Below the pieces are notes generated by a model. The model was not told where the DNA came from, made no database searches, and was given only the letters and a program-made list of their open reading frames with translations. Shown here piece by piece: positions 11,401 to 24,516 of a stretch of 64,000 bases of DNA; the stretch's first letter is position 1, and each line of letters starts with the position of its first letter. The stretch spans positions 3,459,335 through 3,523,334 of the forward strand of contig CM044962.1 in the NCBI GenBank assembly GCA_024516035.1, written 5' to 3'. The translations under genes and the position numbers were made by a program. This DNA comes from Bactericera cockerelli (lineage: Eukaryota; Arthropoda; Insecta; Hemiptera; Triozidae).

Positions 11401-13904
11401 GCATCATTTTCTAGGAAAGTCACTCTTTTGCTTTTCGTTGAAGACAGCGAAACTGGTTCGCTTTTGATGCTCTCTAGAGACTTGATACAAAGCTCGTCCA
11501 AACTTCTAAGAGCGTTTTCTTCAAAGTTACCTGAAATGGTAACATCAGAATCTGCGTCGCTATTCGTCAGATCATTGTTCGCAGAAAATGAACAAGATAG
11601 AGAATTTGGTGGCGGATTATAGGTTTCATGCGTGGTTTGCTTTGATTCACCTGGAAAATGATCCAATTAGAAAGTCAAGGTCTGAAATAGACTTTAGGGA
11701 ATGTGCAGGATTCATCATTTGGTTATTTCCGGAGAAATAAGCAGGAGAAAATTGCGCATTTGGTAAACTTTCGCTTGGTTCTAAATTAAAGTCAAAAGTT
11801 TCGTTGAAAGTGAACGACGGAGAGGGCATCTCTGATTCATTTAAAGAAAAATGAGTAGGAGCTTCCGCGTTGGACCTTTCAGCGACTTCAAGATTGCTGA
11901 TCAGAGAACAATTCTCATGTGATTCACTTGAGCAGCACTTGTCTATAACTGGTGAGTCAGAAAACAGGCTGTGTGTTGATTTGAAACAAGATTCTGGGAT
12001 GGGAGCCAATCCCCAGAAGTGTAGAGTATCAACATTGTTAGTCGTAGAGCTATCATTTTCTATCTTTCTATCAATGATAACAGCCTTAATGTCGTCCCGC
12101 TCTATTTTCTCTCTTGTAATTTTGCCATTGACATGATTGGTTTCCCAACTTTTACTTTCTTCAACTTAGATTTTATATCAACCATTTTATTTCTTTTCTG
12201 AAACACATGACTAGGTTTACTTCTTAATTTTGTATTCAGGCTCAGCTTCTTCTTTATAAGTGACCAAGTTATTGAGTTCATTATACTCACAGGACTTATT
12301 TAGGTTGGACAAGATATTTTGTTTATTATCACTAGATTTATTCAGATCGCACGTTTCTCTCTTGACCGGTTTGTTAAATGAATCAAATGTTTGACTCGGT
12401 GTATTCTCGAGCTCATCCACCGGACTGCTCACAATGTAAACATCCAGAGATTGACTGGTCGCCTGGACCGAGGTTAATTGATGATTGAACACCCAGGAGA
12501 ACGAGAGATCGCTGGAGTTGGGGCCGACGGAGTGATCTGGTTTGAAATTAGAACCGCCGAGAACCTGACCATTGGAATCCACACTATGAAGTTCCGACCT
12601 GGGTACGTGCTCCGATATCTTCAGTGCCCCAAGGTCATGGCTCTGTTTATTACAACCCAGAAGATCCTGTTCAATCCTCGGGGATTTTTCAGCACCCAGA
12701 GATGACTCTTCAATCCTTTCGAGTTTATTAAGACCAAGACTTTTTTCTCCAATTGTATTGTGTCCATTAGCCAAGGATACCGTTTCGTTCTTAATTAAAC
12801 CATCATCTCGCGGGGCCTCCTCTTCTATTCTGTTCAGTATTTCGATCGGAACATTGAAGATCTCCATGCACTTGTTCCTTTTTCGTCTCTTTTTGCGCTT
12901 CAATTCGTTCACATCCATGTAGGGAATTTCTTCTTCAGCGTCTGTTGAACCAGTTTCTAGCATTGCGTCTGGTCGGACTGATGCAACTAGCGGCACGCTT
13001 GCTTCTATGTGCGAGGATAAGATCGTAGTTGTAGAGTTTGTCTCCGATGATAAAGTTCGGTACAAGGTTGTCACCGTCAGATAAATCACTCGAAGTTAGA
13101 CTCGAATTTACTTGAAGCAAGTTTGTGTTCTCACGTTTAGTTCCTTCTGGGAGTAAATTACCGGGACCATGCACGTGTGACTCGTTCTTCTGCGTGACTT
13201 CACGTTCATTAAGACTGTTCGTTGCAAAAAGATTCTGCGTACGAATCACTTTGGCCACTTTGATTCCGTTGAAATCGTTCGAACAAATGGTAAGGTTTCT
13301 AGGCGAGCATTTTGAGCTCAACATTTTCGTTTAAATCTGAAATGGACTGACATTGTACGTCGAAATCTATATTAGAGTTGTTTGGTTTTCGCATAGCTAT
13401 CGCGATGCTGTCTGTACAAAGATCTACATTTTTATAACAGTACTTGTGTATTTACATTCTCAGTCGAGCTCGTCTCTTTTTCAAATGTTGCGGCTTCGGT
13501 TACATGAAGTAAGCCAGAGTCAACAACATCTGTGTTCACTTCAGGCGGCCGAAGCTTGGCTTGGTAAAGTTCAACATCGTTAGATTCAACTCTACTTAGC
13601 GTGACTTTGTTAAACTTATTGCTCTGCTCGACTTCGTCTGATCCAAGTCTGTTAGATTCGACTCTGTCAAGTTCAACTTTATTGTGCTCCTTGTCGATCT
13701 CATCATCTTGGGAACAGGTGTCCCCATCGCCGATGCAAAGAAGATTCAAACTTTTACATTTCCTTTCACTTTCTCGCCGCGCTTGATACTGAGAGAACTG
13801 TTGGTGCTGAGAATAGTGAGAGAAGGCATAATTACACTGGAGATAAGTACAAAGGATAATAGCAGCAGTATTATCCCGATCAGGACCCATAGGAGACCGG
13901 GCAT
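8436..13904 (-). CDS. Large single-exon-like coding region, Ser/acid-rich protein with N-terminal membrane segment; frame broken about a dozen times
   Basis: I do not recognise this protein. Coding potential is continuous over 5.5 kb, because wherever one frame stops another is open across the break. Frames switch near 13.8, 13.43, 13.30, 13.05, 12.25, 12.1, 11.65, 11.3, 11.2, 9.85, 9.4, 9.2 and 9.0 kb. The best start is the ATG at 13904 (MPGLLWVLIGIILLLL), a strong signal-anchor helix, followed by a basic stop-transfer-like KRGEK. The rest is rich in Ser, Glu, Asp and Asn, with a basic patch (KRKKRRKRNK near 12890). Spaced motifs of the form K-[IL]-x-x-F-E occur toward the C-terminus (KIKNFENI, KISSFENLA, KLQSFENLK, RISNFESQ). 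The 3' edge is a good donor, gatgat|gtaagt, at 8436/8435 in phase 0, so at least one more exon follows. It is nested in a myosin intron on the same strand. Single-base indels elsewhere favour sequence error over a pseudogene. Confidence 0.6.
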
Positions 13905-13980
13905 GGGCGATCCCTTACGGACACGGGTTACAAGGAGTCATCGCCAGGTCGGATAAGGAAACAAAAAGAAACATCGTTAT

Positions 13981-14514
13981 TGTCTGAAAATAATTAACGC
14001 GTTATTCTCTCGGGTTAGAACTTGTAGTCCCAGTCAAATAGCTTCTTAGAGAACCTCTTTAAGTTATTTTCGTCTCGAAAGAGCTGCCTTGTAGCCAATA
14101 AATAAATGTAGTAAAAGGTACTCAGCACTAGTTTGAAATAAAGTATACCTATATGGTTTCCTACTCATTTTTTTATCTTTTATTCTTGTCCAGTTCAAAA
14201 ATCTTAAGCAGAATATTATAGGAAAAAAAACCTACAATATGTAATTGTCTGAAAATAATTAACGCGTTATTCTCTCGGGTTAGAACTTGTAGTCCCAGTC
14301 AAATAGCTTCTTAGAGAACCTCTTTAAGTTATTTTCGTCTCGAAAGAGCTGCCTTGTAGCCAATAAATAAATGTAGTAAAAAGGTACTCAGCACTTAGTC
14401 TTGAAATAAAGTATACCTATATTGGTTTCCTACTCATTTTTTTATCTTTTATTCTTGTCCAATTCAAAAATCTTAAGCAGAATATTATAGGAAAAAAAAC
14501 CTACAAATATGTAA
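13981..14514. repeat. 265-bp direct tandem duplication
   Basis: The block starting tgtctgaaaataattaacgc at 13981 restarts at 14246, with near-identity to about 14514. Differences are almost all single bases missing from the first copy (for example aaaaggt versus aaaaaggt, ctatatgg versus ctatattgg). It lies just upstream of the nested coding region. Confidence 0.9.
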
Positions 14515-17374
14515 TTTTTTGTCATCTCATATCAGGCTTTTTCACTGAAAGCTGAAAAAGGTGACTGAATTTAAGGATTCTTGATGTGGAGGTGAAAAAA
14601 CCCTGTCAATTTAGCGTCACCAAAAGTCAAAGATCATCTCTGCCTTCGATAATCCAAAAATATCTCAATTGTCCGTCTTACCAGAATAGTTGAAACTCTT
14701 TTACCAACTCTTTTGCGATCTAGTCAATAGAAATGACCGTCTGCCACATTGTTCTGTCCTTGACAGGTTTTTGCTCTCTTCTACCTCGTCCACATCACAT
14801 TCTCATGGTCCAGAATGATTTTCCAATAAGCTCGGATTTTCCAATTATTTTCTGAAATATCATCTCATCTTCTCAGCTCCACGAGTGAGAATCCCAGCCT
14901 TGCGTTGCGTTGGTTCACCATGGGTCCTCAATACGAGGCGTGATAGTTCAATGGAACTTGCACCACTCCGAGCAATATTCACTTCAATATTATTTATTAA
15001 CAATACATCAAGTCTTCTTGAACAACTATTACAGCATATCTGATTTACGTTGCATTATTAATATTTCACTTATGCTATGTGTTCTATCAGTGTATTTACA
15101 AGAGTTCTGTAGCACGGAGATGGATTTGCAAGAATTTCTTCACTTTGTTGTACAATTTTCAGAATATTATTCAGAATGTTAAAGTTAATGATAGGGGATC
15201 TAAAGGAGTTTATTTAATATTCATGTTTTGTTGGCTTTATTTATAAATAATATAATTATGTATTTGGTTTCATCATGCATGCTAAAATCTTACGGATTGA
15301 TCTGAAACAAGTGATTGTTTTTCAAGAGAATTGTGAGAATATATTATTTTGTGAGTTGAAAAGATAATCCTTAGGGAGATGTATATGTTTATAAACCTTG
15401 GTTTTTGCATGAAACTAGATGTTTATGTAATCATGGACCATTATTATAAGAAATGTAATATATTATCCAACTTGAGCTATGTATTTTTTCCTGAAGCTTA
15501 TCATAGCGTGTAGAATATTTTAAGCCTTTACAATCACAAGATAATAACAGACTCAAGAATTTTTTAAAGACTCATATTGTAATTCTGATTCATCATATTC
15601 AATTTGTGTTAATGACGAGACGAGTAATATCACAACTACTCACACCTACCTTATTTTACTAGTTTGGGACTCGAACCACCGACCGCCAGCTTACGAGTCC
15701 AATTGACGATCTGGTGACCGAGGTCGGTAATTCTTATTTACAATTTGACGAATTATGTATTCGGAAACAAATCATGCGAGGCATTAACCTTAGCGGCACT
15801 CTCACCACAAAAAACATTATCTATGTAGGTATTTAAGTACATAAAACGTAAGTATTCCATTACAAAACAGTTTGTTTGTGGTTGTGTGTTCTGATATAAC
15901 TCGAGAACGACAAATGCTCTAGTGGTAATCTTACTTTGAACATAACGGGTCAGTACCTAGAAAGTTTGATAATATTTCAATAATAAATTTCAAGAGTTTT
16001 GGTAGGTACCGAATATGAGAGAAAATATTATTTAGTTCGGTTAGGGTTTACAACAACAAAATTTGAAGTACAGCAACATTGACAACATCTTTTTGAGATA
16101 TCTTTTTGTCTTCAAAAATTGACGCCGAAGGATTTGTTAATTTGTCACATAGCGACCTAAGGATAGTGGACATAATACCTGACGGACGCTCAACTAACTA
16201 AATAGGAACAATATAATTTTATCGCAAGTTCTGATGGTTAATGACAATAAACCTTAGAAGTATTCCTTAGGGAGAGAGCCACAAACATTGTAAATATACA
16301 TTACATTACACCTAAAATAAATATACATTACATTACATTAAATATACATTACAAACACAAACAGCAAACATACAATTTCAACAATCCTAAGCAAAATCTA
16401 AATCCTGCACACAGATACCATCTTCCAATCGGAGGAACCCGCACCTAACTGTTCACATCTCCGCCTCCTCCACTCGCTTGTTTAATTGCTTTTTCATTAT
16501 TGTTTTCATCGAGGTTATTGATTTCCTCCTGATAGCGGCATTATACCCGGCACGGACCATTATCTCTTGGTGACACCTCCTATGGCTGCGATGGCATTTT
16601 TGATTAGGATGGAAAATGTAGACGCGGCGAGCAATGGAGACGCGAAAACAGATAATGGAATCCAACGGGGACATGCACGATGACTACATACATTGTACTC
16701 AATATAGTAATCGTAGACGATGATGTTATTGACAATCAGGCGTGGCCGGTGGGACAATGTTTTGGAGGTGCTGCCACATAAATCGGACTAAAATGGGATT
16801 TATAGAGTTGACCGTTCAGTATCTAAAGAGTTTGAGTTTGTTTACCATGCTATCATAATATTTATACATTAATTATTCTAGAAATGTATGATAATTTTCA
16901 TTGTGTACGAGCTAGGACTTGAGAAAATACTCTCTTCCGCCCCTGTTGACAATGATGTGGTTGATGTTAATGGCATTATCATCATAGAAACCATTAGTTG
17001 TTCATGTTAAAAACATTATCAACACAATCTGAATAAACCCAATTATACAGGATATTATCGTATTAGAGAGAAGGAGAAGACGACTCAAAGAAATTTGCAA
17101 TAGGCCAGATAGCACCAATGTCCTCTGATGACCGAATTCGCAAAATAGGCGATTATTTTGCGCTATTGTCGATTATTTTTGCTTTGTGTTTTCGCAACCG
17201 GAGGCACACGGTTGCAATTATTGCATTTCCGATTCGGTGGCGCTGAGCATGATGGAAAGAAAAAAGATGTCACAGGAAAGATCAGATTTCTCCTGATTGG
17301 CATTTTTTGCCTCACTTGTAGAAGACGGTGAATTGTTATCGCCAAATGTATACAATTGACGACTTACTGACTGG
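14515..17374. other. AT-rich intronic stretch, no gene recognised
   Basis: It contains one diverged S2 SINE (15604-15727, minus) and short tandem copies of atacattacattac near 16300-16350. A more GC-balanced patch at 16440-16760 has a weak minus-strand open frame (His/Arg-rich) with no recognisable domain. Confidence 0.5.
15604..15727 (-). mobile_element. Diverged tRNA-Thr-like SINE (S2)
   Basis: Reads ttgtgttaatgacgag ... gggactcgaaccaccgacc ... gaggtcggt. Several substitutions lie in the middle of the tRNA head. Confidence 0.65.
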
Positions 17375-17565
17375 TATTAGTCTGGTAATCCAGGTAGCGT
17401 AGGGATCCGTTGGTTTGAATCCCACCCAGTGCATGAATTTTTCCTCATTAATTTGAAATTGTGACACATAATAATAAGACTCCGAGGGTTAGGTGGTAGA
17501 AAATGCTTTGAGCATTAACCTCGCCTGGTGGTTACCTTCCACTCAAGAGGGTTATTATTATTATT
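17375..17565 (+). mobile_element. tRNA-headed SINE (S1), 5'-truncated
   Basis: Lacks the first A-box part but keeps gtagcgtagggatccgttgg and the complete body, ending in (TTA)n after ccactcaagagg. Confidence 0.8.
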
Positions 17566-18140
17566 AGGTACTATCATCTCTACCATCGGAAAAAATCAAT
17601 GGACCGGTTCTCTAGGTTGGGGGTTGATCATGGGCTGACTAGCTCATATCACAAAAAACTGACTATCGAAAAAATACAACTTTTATCAACCAAACCAAGA
17701 TTTATGCACAATGAAACGTAACAGAAAGACCAAGTAAATCGGGAAATACTTCAAGTTGATATGCTTCAAATTCCAAATGTAATGCAACTTCGATTATCCA
17801 AAACAAGTTTCATTCACAAAGAGTAAGTAACTCGGAAATCCTGTTAACCTCTTTATTCTTAGACGGAAATCAGTTACCTTCTCACACAAATGAGGAAATC
17901 CGGTCAAATATTGATTAGATTGGTAAACAACAAAGTAATGAACCAATACATTTATGTTATTGAGATCATTAAAAAGAGGATTTATCGTTAAAACCAACAT
18001 GTATCACCACATTTACTGTGTGCTCTTTTACGACGTCATGGGTTGGATGGTAAAGATTGTCTTTGGCAATAATCCCGCCGTTTGTATTTTATGTAAATAA
18101 ATTAAAAACTTGAGTCTGAGTTTCAATGAAAATATGTGAT

Positions 18141-18181
18141 ATGTTGGCAGTTTTCAAGAAAAACTGAAAACTGCCAACATA
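18141..18181. repeat. Hairpin, 17-nt arms
   Basis: The arm tatgttggcagttttca pairs with tgaaaactgccaacata across a 7-nt loop. Confidence 0.9.
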
Positions 18182-18198
18182 GAGGTATCACATAATTT

Positions 18199-18341
18199 GG
18201 GCCGAATTATAAAACAGGATTAAAGTTAAGATAAGCCAAACCCTCCCTCAAGTCGGAAATTCGACCACTCACAGCGCACAATAGCCCGACTTTAGGAACA
18301 GTCTGTCTTATCTTAACTTTCATCCTGTTTAAATTCGGTCC
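18199..18341. mobile_element. MITE with long inverted ends
   Basis: The left end (ggccgaattataaaacagg followed by attaaagttaagataag) is inverted at the right end (cttatcttaactttcatcc followed by tgtttaaattcgg). Arms are about 35 bp and the core contains cactcacagcgcacaatagcc. A degraded relative lies at 50140-50275. Confidence 0.85.
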
Positions 18342-18729
18342 ATAGAGTAAGATGCAATGATTTTGCAGTTGTTGTTTGATTGTCTTTAGCTGGATTCAAT
18401 AAAAGGCAACATTTTGTATTAGATTGGAGAAGAAAAAGAAATGTTTCCGTGTGTTGTGTCTCCTTTGCTAGTTTGTGGTGTGTGGTAAGGTAACTGATGT
18501 TGAGCTTAATAGACTTGGTAAAATGGGATGAGTTTTGGTATCCAACAGAATGTCGGGTCGTCTGGTCTCTATGACATAATGTCTGGTAAGTTACCAACTT
18601 CAATTGTGGTGAATTTCCAGCTGGGAGGTTGTTGGTTCGGATCTTGGTCTTTTCAAAATATTTACGAAACTTTTCGACTGTTTACAATCTAGTCATACCC
18701 TCGAGAGGAGATACCATAAATGTATTAGT

Positions 18730-18893
18730 AATACTCTTTAGTGGAAGGTAACCACCAGGCGAGGTTCATACTTGAAGTATTTTCTATTACCTAAACTCTC
18801 TGAGTCTTATTATTATTTGTCACATAATCAAATTAGTGAGGAAAAATTCATGCTCTGGGTGGGATTCGAACTAACGGATCCTTACCCATTAAA
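18730..18893 (-). mobile_element. tRNA-headed SINE (S1), head truncated
   Basis: Tail ctctttagtggaaggtaacc and B box gattcgaactaac are present; the A-box end is missing. Confidence 0.8.
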
Positions 18894-18929
18894 TATTGTA
18901 CTTCTTGTACTATGTACAATTGTACATTG

Positions 18930-19105
18930 CTGTTGTTAAAGACAGCTTGGCTACAGCTGGAGGGGGTGATGATTATGTTAAGCCAACTTTATTTCAAAGT
19001 TGGCTCGTCCTGAACCACATATTTTTATGTGCGATCAACCATCGATCGTGAGGACTTGGACTTTTTCTTTAGAAACCATTAAACCCTTGGGAAACTACAA
19101 AACGT
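18930..19105 (+). mobile_element. Dispersed repeat with agccaacttt hairpin (family S10)
   Basis: Reads gacagcttggctacagctgg ... agccaactttatttcaaagttggct-type hairpin ... accattaaacccttgggaaac. Copies lie at 27510 and 34505. No tRNA head is visible, so the class is uncertain. Confidence 0.7.
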
Positions 19106-19370
19106 CCCCTCGCCAGACATACTATGTACATTTGGAATGTACTATGTACATTTCTATGTACTATGGAATCATATAGGAATTGTACATTACATACGTTCCA
19201 TCTGGAAAATCATTCCGTCTCATGATTGTATTGACCTTCACTCGTGGGAAAAGCGTTGTGAGAAAAACACTCATGAGATTGGCAGTCTGACTTCCTTTGC
19301 TATTTTTCATGACGTAGTTAGAAATAAATTGAGTAAAAATTTAGACCTTACTAACTAAAACCAGGCCAGC

Positions 19371-19745
19371 CTCCGTGGCGTAATGGTTGTGACTACTGCC
19401 CGTAGTCCAGAGTTCCCGAGTTCAACTCCCGGTTGGGGCACACTTTTCGACGAAAATAATAGAACATAATATTATGTACATAATAGAACACGAGTAATAC
19501 GATTATACTATGTTGCACGCCAGCCTCCGTGGTGTAATGGTTGTGACTACTGCCCGTAGTCCAGAGTTCCCGAGTTCAAAATCGAAGAAAATTCTGTGCC
19601 ATCCAAACACGTGAGGCTGGCATTTCCGGCCCTACCCAGGCTGGGTGAGGTTAATGTGGGTAGCTGGTACGATTCCCAGCGAATGGAAGGTAAAACCCCC
19701 GTCCTGACTATCTATCTCAGTCAGGACGTTAAAACCAAATAGAAT
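19371..19745 (+). mobile_element. Two adjacent tRNA-headed SINEs (family S3)
   Basis: The first (19371-19443) is essentially a tRNA-like head, gcctccgtggcgtaatggtt ... gagttcaactcccgg. The second (19520-19745) has a head plus body (caggctgggtgaggttaatg, gattcccagcgaatggaagg) ending in gtcaggacgttaaaaccaaa. The head of the second lost several bases around its B box. Confidence 0.8.
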
Positions 19746-19796
19746 CAACTGGTCACAATAGATCTAATTAGTCAGAAGTTGATACCTACTTCTAAA

Positions 19797-20424
19797 AGTA
19801 TACAAGGTGTCCAGGTTTTTAATAGAAAATTTCAAAATCAATTCTAGGGGACATTTTAAGACTAAAATAATCTCAGATCATTTTCGGAAAATGTCGTCGA
19901 ACGGAGATATGAAATAATAACTCAGTTTTGAATGCAAATAGGTATGTACATAATCTCTATATATAAAACAGAAAAAAGGACTACCTACCTACCTACCTAC
20001 CTATGTTTGTTTGTTTGTTTGTCCGGAGTTGTTTAGCCAAAACGGTAAGAGATAGCGAAAAATGTCTCAGAATTGACCCCCCCAAAACCATTATCGCTTT
20101 GTCCAGAAAAATTATAAAAAGTTCAAAAAGGCATTGCTGTCCAGCAGTACGGCCATGCCTTAGTAAATTTGAAATTTAGTCCCGTTGCAAAGCACGGGCA
20201 AACGGCTAGTGTTGGATATAAAGGATTTCCTTGGGAAAAATAATCATAATACACAAAGACATGAGAACCATTTTCACTGCTTTTCAACACGGTGAAGTAT
20301 ATATTCAGTTGATTTTTTTTACTTTTTCTTTTCTCGAAAAATTACCTAAGATTATTTTAGTATTAGAATGTGTCTCCTGGAGTTGATTCTAAAAAATTAT
20401 AAAAATATATCTTGGACACCCTGT
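19797..20424. mobile_element. DNA transposon remnant (MITE) with TATACA(A/G)GGTGTCC ends, interrupted by a Helitron-like element
   Basis: The left end, tatacaaggtgtccagg, runs on through ctaaaataatctcagatcat. The right end is its inverse: acctaagattattttag ... cttggacaccctgtata. The inverted ends match over about 90 bp with mismatches and TA at both outer edges. No transposase remains. It is about 370 bp once the inner insertion is removed. A second copy lies at 57990-58426. Confidence 0.8.
19952..20210 (+). mobile_element. Non-autonomous Helitron-like element
   Basis: Begins A|TCTCTATATATAAAAC and ends CGGCTAG|T. A short hairpin, cccgt-tgcaaagc-acggg, lies about 11 nt before the CTAG end. 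These termini (5'-TC, 3' hairpin plus CTRR, insertion between A and T) are the Helitron signature. The interior has (CTAC)n and (TTTG)n runs and no coding capacity. Confidence 0.75.
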
Positions 20425-21390
20425 ATACATACCCTTTATACATATTTCTCAATAATTGTACATATGGTATATGTTTAATTGTTTATGTATTACTAATAAA
20501 AAATTAATAACAATAATTATAATTGTCCATTACTATAGCCTACCAAACCACTTGTTTCAGATCAATTTGTACATTTTAAACACAAGCTGCACTTATGATA
20601 GATGAATAATATTAAAAAGGGTAGGTGAGAAACTTTTTTATTTTATTTGTCAGTGGAAAAACTCCATCATAATAATGTTCAACAGTTTATTAAATTATTA
20701 CAGAAAGCTCAAAAAATTTGACAAGATTTCCGAGAAAAAAAATGAAATATATAAGTTCTCAGGAAAAACTTATAACTATAAACATTTTAATCTTTCAAAT
20801 TATTTAGAGAAAAAAAATATTTAGTTTTAAAGAAAGGTCAATGAATGATTGATATTGATTGATTACTTGATTACAGTTAAAAACTTGGTACAAAAAATAA
20901 TAATACAGTTTTAGACCGAAAAACGCATTCAGAGTGAATCTCAGAAACACGCACCCGAAAAAAAATCACCCGAAAATCACAAACGCAAATTGTCACAAAA
21001 ATATAAACAAATTTAGTGAACACGAACCAAAATTATAACCGGCAAAAAATCAAAACAAAAAAAAACCAAAACCAAAATGATTCTGTGCCCACAGGACAAG
21101 TAAATGTACTAGTTTATTATTATTAATGTAAAAAAACTTTAATAAAAAAGAAGATTTTAATTCAAGAAATAAAAAAGAAAAAAAACAAAGATTGAGAAAC
21201 AAATGTAGAAATAACTAACAAATAACACAGATAGATTTTGTTTGATAAAAAATAAATTCCAGCAAAAGTTCCGCACATATGAAGAGAGGTTAGCTATGTC
21301 TCCGACGCGATGCAGGTACCTACAACTCCTCAGGGGACTCAGTAGTAGGAAGATCTCTGGTTTGGTACTTGCTAGGAGAACGGAACTTTA
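20425..21390. other. AT-rich intronic stretch, no gene seen
   Basis: A-rich runs and simple sequence with no recognisable element ends or coding signal. Confidence 0.5.
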
Positions 21391-21394
21391 GCCT

Positions 21395-22123
<729 letters not shown>

Positions 22124-22230
22124 TTAGTTTAAAGCTCGGAAGGAATTTAGGTTGAATCCACTTGTGTGTATATAAAGTACATATAGAATACATATGTGTA
22201 AAGTGTAAAGTGAATGACTGGGCGAGAGAG

Positions 22231-22265
22231 AAAGGTATGTGTATGTGTGTGTGTGTGTGTGTGTG

Positions 22266-22299
<34 letters not shown>
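22231..22299. repeat. (TG)n microsatellite
   Basis: Two TG runs separated by ttttg. Confidence 0.95.
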
Positions 22300-22301
<2 letters not shown>

Positions 22302-22350
22302 GAGATGGTATCAGAAGAAAGGAACACACACACACCACCTAACATGTAAA

Positions 22351-22546
22351 AGGTAGTCAAGTGGTTAAGGCGCTAGTTTAGTATTCCAGGTAGCGTAGGG
22401 ATCCGTTGGTTCGACTCCCACCTAATGCTTAGATTTTCCTTATTAATTTGAGTTTATGACCACATAATAATAAGACTCTGAGGGTTAGATGGTAGAAAAT
22501 GCTTTGAGCATTAGCCTCGCCTGGTGGTTATATTCCACTAAAATCT
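22351..22546 (+). mobile_element. tRNA-headed SINE (S1)
   Basis: Head aggtagtcaagtggttaagg, B box ggttcgactccc, tail gtggttatattccac. Confidence 0.85.
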
Positions 22547-23162
22547 ATTAATTAAGTCTTCTAATTGAATCCTTCTAATATTTACCCAAGTATATGTTAA
22601 GTACCTCAGCAAATAAGCTGAATTGGAACCAGTTGTTCCGATGTATGTATTAATTTTGATGTATGTATTATTTCTGTTCCACATAAAGGTTTATTTATTT
22701 ATGTGTAAATGGGATTAGGACTCTATGTATTAACACAAGTCTTCAATCCTTAATAGCTGCTAGAAATCTAGGAATCTAGATTACCAGTCTTCTGGAATCC
22801 TAAATATCACGTGTTTGTGAAAAGTTGTTGTTTGTTATAGTTGTAGTTTTTGTACCATTAGTTCTTGTTGATATTGTTGTTGTTGATATTGTTGTAGTTG
22901 TTATTGTTGTTGTTGCTAATGATATTGTTGTTGTAGCGGCATGAGCTACGCCGGATTGTTTATAAAAAGTGAAAACTCCTGGGATTTTTTTCCTCCCGAG
23001 TAATTGATTTAATTATAAACCACTTACTCATTACTCTAACATGAGTATAAACCACTTACTCATGTAGAGAGCACAATCTTAATAAAGTTGCAACAATACA
23101 ATGCATCTTCTTATCCGTCATTATTGAACCCGTTTGCATTACTTCTAGGATATACAGGGTGA
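22547..23162. other. Intronic stretch with (TTG)n-like tract
   Basis: Holds a gttgttgttgatattg tract at 22835-22935 and AT-rich unique sequence. No gene is seen. Confidence 0.5.
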
Positions 23163-23395
23163 AACAGACTCCTACCCTACCCAGGCTGGGTGAGGTTAAT
23201 GTGGGTAGCTGGTACGATTCCCAGCGGATGGAGGGTAAAACCACCGTCCTGTCTACCTCAAGTCAGGACGTTAAAACTAAATAGAATCAATGGACATGAA
23301 AGGAGCCTAGACATTGGATCTGGGCGTACATAATCCTCTCACCACCGTGTTTTAGGTATCAATACCTATCTCACGGACACGGAATTATTATAATT
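23163..23395 (+). mobile_element. SINE body (S3) followed by the ggacatgaaaggagcc repeat (S12)
   Basis: 23163-23285 is the headless S3 body ending gtcaggacgttaaaac. 23290-23395 is a repeat running from ggacatgaaaggagcctag to cacggacacggaattatt, also found at 34405 (inverted), 40752 and in part at 46155. Confidence 0.7.
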
Positions 23396-23959
23396 ATTAT
23401 AGTTGTTACACTATTCTGTTTATTCACTGAGGAATCTTCTCAACTTGTATCGAGCTGCATGTATTATTAGTATTATTATTATTTGTAGGTATATTTTACA
23501 TTTACATTGATATTACAATAAACGGGGTTATTATTATTTTATTTCTCATGTTATAAATGGTAACAATTAACAACATCTATGGGCTAGGATATAGCAAGGA
23601 AGAGAATGCCAAAGGCATTATCACCACCCTTGATCAAACTTTGTTTACCTTTCATTAATTATACTTTTTCATTGTATATAAAAAAATGTAAATAAAGATT
23701 GATCAAAAATGGTGGATAAGAAGGATTACAATGTTGTTAAGGAGATTTGAGGAGATGAGATATTATGAAGAGGATGGTTGAGAGATTATTATTATTGTTA
23801 TGAAGAAGAGAGAACTTGGCGATAGAAATAGTAAGTACCTGCTACGAGCAGGCGAAATGAAAGTTGAAACCCGAGACCAGCTTCTCAGATAACCCGGTCG
23901 TAACCTATGGGACCCAGCAAACCAGCACGGAGCTATGTATAACTTGCTCGCATGAGAAT

Positions 23960-24250
23960 TGCATATTCAAATCCAGTTCCGCTTCTATATGGTAGTGTGA
24001 TTAGCAGTGGATCTGGGCGTCCATATAATCCTTGCACCATCACAAGAAGGTGTATTCAAATCAAGTTCCGCTTCTACCTGGCAGTGTGATTAGCAGTGGA
24101 TCTGGGAGTCCATATAATCCTTGCACCACCACAAGAAGGTGTATTCAAATCAAGTTCCGCTTCTATCTAGCACTGAAGTGATTAGCAGTGGATCTGGGCG
24201 TCCATATAATCCCTGCACCACCACAAGAAGATATATTCAAATCAAGTTAC
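23960..24250. repeat. 86-bp minisatellite, about 3.5 copies
   Basis: The unit carries tattcaaatcaagttccgc, gattagcagtggatctggg and ccatataatccttgcacc. Confidence 0.9.
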
Positions 24251-24516
24251 GCTCCTCCTATCGAGCCGTTTTTATTTCGTAGCCATGAAACAGGAGCTAC
24301 TGTAGACGCTTGTGGTCTGTGTTGTAGCCTGCCCATCCCATAGTGTGCCTCCCCTCTGATGGGCGAGAAGTGACACAATACTTCCCAATTAGGTGCTGGG
24401 TCAACAATTGTAACCAAACTAAGAATACAATTTTTTGTCGGCACGGGGGATCGAATCCGGGACCTTCCGCAGGGCAAGCGAGTGCTTAACCACTGAGCTA
24501 ATCGCGCGCTCTAAAG
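24251..24516 (-). mobile_element. tRNA-headed SINE (family S5)
   Basis: The minus strand has the head gattagctcagtggttaagc and B box ggattcgatcccc. The body includes gtgtcacttctcgcccatc and ends tgtttcatggctacgaaat. Copies lie at 30450 and 48795. Confidence 0.8.

Noticed and set aside
16453..16757. Weak minus-strand ORFs with His/Arg-rich content
   Set aside because: No domain, no splice signals that extend them, and no similarity I can name. Left as intronic sequence.
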